The notes below the pieces were generated by a model. It was not told the DNA's origin and made no database searches. It was given only the letters and a program-made list of their open reading frames with translations. The position numbers and the translations under genes are program-made. Of a stretch of DNA of 9,227 bases, positions 6,385 through 9,227 are shown piece after piece. Origin of the DNA: Victivallales bacterium (GTDB taxonomy: Bacteria; Verrucomicrobiota; Lentisphaeria; Oligosphaerales; Oligosphaeraceae); assembly GCA_900771165.1 (NCBI GenBank), contig CAAGMX010000407.1, positions 1 to 9,227 on the forward strand, written 5' to 3'. The stretch's first letter is position 1; every line of letters begins with the position of its first letter.

Positions 6385-8175
6385 TTAGCCGGGGAATTGT
6401 TCCAGCAGAGTCTGGACTTCTTCGGGGGTATCGGTGTTGCAGATTTTTTGATACAGATCCCGGCACTGCGCCAGATGGAGTTGTCGCACCCTATCCCGGA
6501 TGGCGGGGATGGCGGCGGGGTTCATGGAGAAGTTGCGCAATCCGGCTCCCAGGAGAGCGGGGAGGAGGGAGAGATTTCCCGCCATTTCCCCGCAGATTTC
6601 CAGATCCTTTTCAGGGAATTTGGCCATGGTTTGGCAAATCTCTCCCAGGAGTCTCAAGACGATGGGGTGGGCCTGTTGATACCACTGCTTCACCCGTCCA
6701 TTTCCCCGGTCCACGGCAAAGAGATACTGGACCAGGTCATTGGTGCCGATACTGGCGAAATCCACGTGGGGCAGAAGGCGTTCCAGAGAGAGGACGGCAC
6801 TGGGGGTTTCCAGCATCATGCCGATGGGGGGGCATCCGTAGGGGATGCCGTCGGCCTTCAGGGAATCCATGGCTTCCTGCACCAGGGCCTTGATGCGCTG
6901 GAGGTCTCCCATGTCGGAGACCATGGGGAAGAGCAGCTTCACGTTGCCGGAGGTGCAGGTGCGCAGGATCGCCCGGAGATGGGTGCGGGCGAACTCCGGA
7001 TTGGTCAGCAGGAAGCGGAGGCCCCGCCAGCCCAAAGAAGGATTCAGCTCGTTGTCCCACTGAATGTAGGAGAGGGGTTTGTCTCCTCCGATGTCCAGGG
7101 CACGGATCACCACCCGGGCTCCGTGGGAACCCTCCACCAGGCGATGGAGCACCCGGTATTGGGTCTCCTCGTCGGGCATGGCATTGCGGATGAGGAACAT
7201 GAACTCCGTCCGATAGAGTCCCACCTCCCGCACCCCCGCCGCATGGAGAGCGGGAACCTCGCTGAAGAGGGTCACGTTTCCCCGGAGATGGACCACCGTG
7301 CCGTCCTGGGTGGCGGGGGCGTCGTCCACGGCCGGATCTTCGGCATCCTGGTCAGCATCCCGCCGGCTGGTCTGGAGCGCCAGGGCATACTGATCCAGCA
7401 ACTCCTTGGCGGGATTGATGTAGCAGAGTCCGGCCTGGCAATCCACCAGGATGGTATCCTGAATGGTGACCTGTTCCTGGATGGCGGGCACATCCACCAT
7501 CATGGGGATGCGCAGGGCCCGGGCCAGGATGGCCGTGTGGCTGGTGGGGCCGCCGGTTTCGCAGACGATGCCCCGCACCCGTTTCAGGGGGGCGGAAAGG
7601 AACTGGGAGGGGAAGAGTTCCCGGGCCACCAGGACAATGGGGGTGTCGTCGTCCTGGGGGAGACTGTGTTCGGGCACATGGCCCCGGGTGGCGTTGCGGG
7701 TGGCTTCCATCAACCGGAGAAGCACATCCTGCACATCCAGCAGGCGCTCCCGGAGATATTGATCCTGGATTTGCTGGAACTCCTCCTGGAAGGAGGCGGA
7801 GGCCATGGAGAGGGCGGAAGGCAGGGTCAGCCCCTCCTGCAGGAACTTCTCGATGCGGTCCAGGAGGGTGGGATCCTCCAGCAGACTCTCATACATGGGG
7901 AAGATCTTCTCGTCGGCCTCGGTGAGCACATCCCGGATTTGGCGGGCGCTGGCTTGGAGGGATTCCCGCACATCCACCACGGCTTCCTGCAGGCGCTGAC
8001 GTTCCCCGGCCAGATCCTCGGTCTTGGTGAGCCGCACCTCCTTCAGAACCTCGTCCCCGGCGAGAATCAGACAGCGTCCATGGCAGACTCCCGGCACAAG
8101 GGGCGTGCCGCTTTGGAAAAGGATGCCATTTCCGGGCGGTGGGGAATAGGAGGTAGAATCGGAACCCGTCTGCAT
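6385..8175 (-). CDS. ptsI: phosphoenolpyruvate-protein phosphotransferase (PTS enzyme I)
   Basis: A 596-residue cytoplasmic enzyme I, which takes phosphate from PEP and passes it to HPr, feeding PTS sugar uptake or PTS-based regulation. Counting from the ATG at 8175: GGPTSHTAILAR at 208-219 carries the phosphorylated histidine (H213); GLYRTEF is at 319-325; ALDIGGDKPL at 359-368; NPSLGWRGLR at 378-387; GMMLETPSA at 452-460; IGTNDLVQYLFAVDRGN at 476-492; and CGEMAGN at 528-534 with the active-site cysteine C528. An acidic, D-rich linker (about 268-292) joins the two halves. There is no GAF domain, so it is PtsI rather than PtsP. The frame stays open upstream into rnpB, but conserved sequence starts shortly after the ATG at 8175. 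No Shine-Dalgarno is seen; the leader is C/T-rich. No ptsH lies beside it. Confidence 0.95.
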   Translation of the reverse strand: MQTGSDSTSYSPPPGNGILFQSGTPLVPGVCHGRCLILAGDEVLKEVRLTKTEDLAGERQRLQEAVVDVRESLQASARQIRDVLTEADEKIFPMYESLLEDPTLLDRIEKFLQEGLTLPSALSMASASFQEEFQQIQDQYLRERLLDVQDVLLRLMEATRNATRGHVPEHSLPQDDDTPIVLVARELFPSQFLSAPLKRVRGIVCETGGPTSHTAILARALRIPMMVDVPAIQEQVTIQDTILVDCQAGLCYINPAKELLDQYALALQTSRRDADQDAEDPAVDDAPATQDGTVVHLRGNVTLFSEVPALHAAGVREVGLYRTEFMFLIRNAMPDEETQYRVLHRLVEGSHGARVVIRALDIGGDKPLSYIQWDNELNPSLGWRGLRFLLTNPEFARTHLRAILRTCTSGNVKLLFPMVSDMGDLQRIKALVQEAMDSLKADGIPYGCPPIGMMLETPSAVLSLERLLPHVDFASIGTNDLVQYLFAVDRGNGRVKQWYQQAHPIVLRLLGEICQTMAKFPEKDLEICGEMAGNLSLLPALLGAGLRNFSMNPAAIPAIRDRVRQLHLAQCRDLYQKICNTDTPEEVQTLLEQFPG

Positions 8176-8272
8176 GGAAAAGAGAGGGGAGGCGTTCGGG
8201 GGGGGGAATCCTGGAACCCGGTCCCAGGCGCCGTTCCTTGGGGGAGTCGGGTCTGGGGGGGGGTAGGGAAAA
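8176..8272 (-). promoter_or_regulatory. C-rich leader between rnpB and ptsI
   Basis: This 97-bp gap has two C9 tracts on the transcribed strand (8198-8206 and 8255-8263). The plus strand carries four G-runs (8240-8244, 8249-8251, 8255-8263, 8266-8268) separated by 2-4 bases, a canonical G-quadruplex pattern. No clear promoter or T-tailed terminator is seen, so ptsI may be reached by read-through from rnpB. Confidence 0.45.
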
Positions 8273-8661
8273 GATGGACAGGACGATAAGCCAGATTCTG
8301 TGCGCCCCGGGATTCGCACCCAGGACCGGCGACCATTCATCTAACGCGACCGATACCCGGAACTGTGCTTGCGCATGGCGCGGGCCGCGCCTCGTTCCCT
8401 ATTTGGTCTTGCACCGGAAGGGGCTTGCCTTGCCGTCATCCCTTGCGAAATGACGCGGTGGGCTCTTACTCCACCGTTTCACCCTTGCCGAGAAAAGCCT
8501 TGCGGCATCCCCCGGCGGTCTCTTCTCTGTTGCGCTATCCTGACCACGGGGTCTCCCCGTGATACCCGGCCTTTCAACCGGGCTTCCTGCCCTGCGGTGT
8601 CTGGACTTTCCTCCCCGGAAGAAAATGCATTCCCCCGGAGCGGCCGCCTGTCGCTGTCCAC
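8273..8661 (-). ncRNA. rnpB: RNase P RNA, bacterial class A
   Basis: The catalytic RNA of ribonuclease P, which matures the 5' ends of tRNAs. On the minus strand the conserved blocks appear in order: GAGGAAAGTCC (8613-8603), CAACAGAGA (8532-8524), GGTGAAACGGTGGAGTAAGA around 8485-8460, GACCAAATAGGG (8408-8397), and the 3' block ACAGAATCTGGCTTA (8301-8287). The ends are placed by helix P1, in which GTGGACAGCGAC at the 5' end (8661-8650) pairs with GTCCTGTCCATC at the 3' end (8284-8273) with one mismatched position or so. A length of about 389 nt is normal for class A. Apparent open frames across this segment are spurious. It lies between trpB and ptsI, on the same strand as both. Confidence 0.95.
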
Positions 8662-8669
8662 AAGGGCTT

Positions 8670-8693
8670 AATATAATTCAGGGCACAATGCCC
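8670..8693 (-). promoter_or_regulatory. probable rnpB promoter with a palindrome
   Basis: The minus strand reads TATATT at 8675-8670, about 8 bp before the inferred RNA start, a good -10 position. A -35 match is poor. The region that would be the spacer is a perfect palindrome, GGGCA-TTG-TGCCC (8693-8681), which might be an operator or chance. Confidence 0.4.
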
Positions 8694-8748
8694 GGACCTG
8701 TTCTCCGGGCGGGTTTACCAGGCTTTCCCCCCTCCCGAAGACGGAACC

Positions 8749-8785
8749 GGAACCCCCTGCCCTGTGATTTCCCCCAGGGGGTTCC
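8749..8785 (-). terminator. strong stem-loop after the trpB-like gene
   Basis: A perfect 10-bp stem pairs GGAACCCCCT (8749-8758) with AGGGGGTTCC (8776-8785) around a 17-nt loop, 25 bp past the stop of the TrpB2-like gene. No T-run follows on the minus strand, so it may be a Rho-dependent or RNA-stabilising 3' hairpin and not a classic terminator. A second small hairpin spans the stop codon (8803-8819). Confidence 0.45.
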
Positions 8786-8809
8786 ATCTTGTCTTCCTGA
8801 TGCCAGGGC

Positions 8810-9227
8810 TTATGCCTGGGGAGGAAGTTTGGCCAGAGCTTCCTGGATTTCGGCATCCGTGGGCACGTAGTCCTGCATGACGCCGTCGTTGAACTTGCCG
8901 TAGGCCACCATGTCGAAGTATCCCGTTCCGGAGAGTCCGAAGAGGATGGTTTCGGCCTTCCCTTCCCTCTTGCAGCGGAGAGCCTCCTGGATAGCGCCGT
9001 AGATGGCGTGTCCGCTTTCGGGAGCGGGGAGGATTCCCTCGGTGCGGGCGAAGGTGCGGGCCGCCTCGAAGACCTGGGTCTGGGAGACCGCCATGGCCTC
9101 CAGGATGCCCTGGTCATGGAGTTCGGAAAGCATGGTGCTCATGCCGTGGTAGCGGAGTCCGCCGGCGTGGATGCTGGCGGGCATATAGGAGGCGCCCAGG
9201 GTATACATCTTGGCCAGGGGGCAGACC
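8810..9227 (-). CDS. trpB: tryptophan synthase beta chain, TrpB2 type, C-terminal part
   Basis: The last 138 codons of a PLP-dependent tryptophan synthase beta subunit, which joins indole and L-serine into L-tryptophan. The start lies beyond the right edge. The segment KMYTLGASYMPASIHAGGLRYHG is the mark of the TrpB2 subgroup, a paralogue distinct from the classic TrpA-bound TrpB1. Further on, the blocks QTQVFEAARTFARTEGILPAPESGHAI and ILFGLSGTGYFD fit TrpB2; the usual SGHGHFD is altered to SGTGYFD. The end is a normal TAA followed by a strong stem-loop. TrpB2 can work without TrpA or may use other indole or serine reactions, so the exact role is not settled. An ATG at 9208 is internal, because conserved sequence continues upstream to the edge. 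Confidence 0.9.
   Translation of the reverse strand, partial: VCPLAKMYTLGASYMPASIHAGGLRYHGMSTMLSELHDQGILEAMAVSQTQVFEAARTFARTEGILPAPESGHAIYGAIQEALRCKREGKAETILFGLSGTGYFDMVAYGKFNDGVMQDYVPTDAEIQEALAKLPPQA

Noticed and set aside
5992..8289. A 765-codon open frame on the plus strand
   Set aside because: It is antisense to ptsI, which has every catalytic motif. The product is G/H/Q-rich with no recognisable domain.
8305..8335. tRNA-like T-arm (GGTGCGAATCCCG on the minus strand)
   Set aside because: It falls inside rnpB, and no acceptor stem, D-arm or anticodon arm surrounds it.
8176..8340. N-terminal extension of ptsI by 55 codons into rnpB
   Set aside because: The extension overlaps the conserved 3' part of RNase P RNA and reads as proline/arginine-rich low-complexity sequence. 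Enzyme I similarity starts shortly after the ATG at 8175.
8365..8870. Several short plus- and minus-strand open frames around 8365-8870
   Set aside because: They lie across rnpB and the adjacent G+C-rich stem-loop and have no codon or motif support.
1..9227. CRISPR array, insertion sequence or tRNA gene
   Set aside because: I looked for regularly spaced repeats, transposase motifs and tRNA arms and saw none beyond the items listed.

Overview
The window is bacterial chromosome. Most of it is G+C-rich, with almost all core genes on the minus strand. The murE product carries the DNPR motif of meso-diaminopimelate-adding enzymes, so the cell wall is probably of the DAP type seen in Gram-negative bacteria. 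A tryptophan synthase of the TrpB2 type, a class A RNase P RNA and a simple PTS enzyme I fit many phyla. The taxon cannot be fixed from this sequence; a member of the PVC group (for example Lentisphaerota) is only a guess.

Left block (1-4333, minus strand): a tight operon transcribed right to left. It encodes a DEAD-box RNA helicase, then after 24 bp MurE, then a YbaK-type Cys-tRNA(Pro) deacylase, then an ABC-F ATPase cut by the window edge. The last two junctions are 4-bp ATGA stop/start overlaps, which suggests translational coupling. Products act in RNA remodelling, peptidoglycan precursor synthesis, tRNA editing and ribosome-associated ATPase function.

Middle block (about 4400-6370): an accessory island that is visibly less G+C-rich. 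A plus-strand gene encodes an Abi_2 (AbiD/AbiF-like) abortive-infection protein with a HEPN-type R-x4-H motif. Just before it lies a promoter-like site, a short structured segment and a terminator-like hairpin with a U-tract only about 20 bp upstream of the start codon. This layout resembles an RNA-plus-toxin defence locus and is the most interesting part of the window. A small minus-strand gene of unknown function with a CxxC pair faces it, and lies between two imperfect direct repeats of about 40-50 bp.

Right block (6385-9227, minus strand): the 3' end of a TrpB2-like gene, a strong stem-loop, the RNase P RNA gene rnpB, and ptsI (PTS enzyme I). A C-rich leader with two nine-base homopolymer tracts and a G-quadruplex motif on the opposite strand separates rnpB from ptsI. 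No HPr gene is visible next to ptsI.
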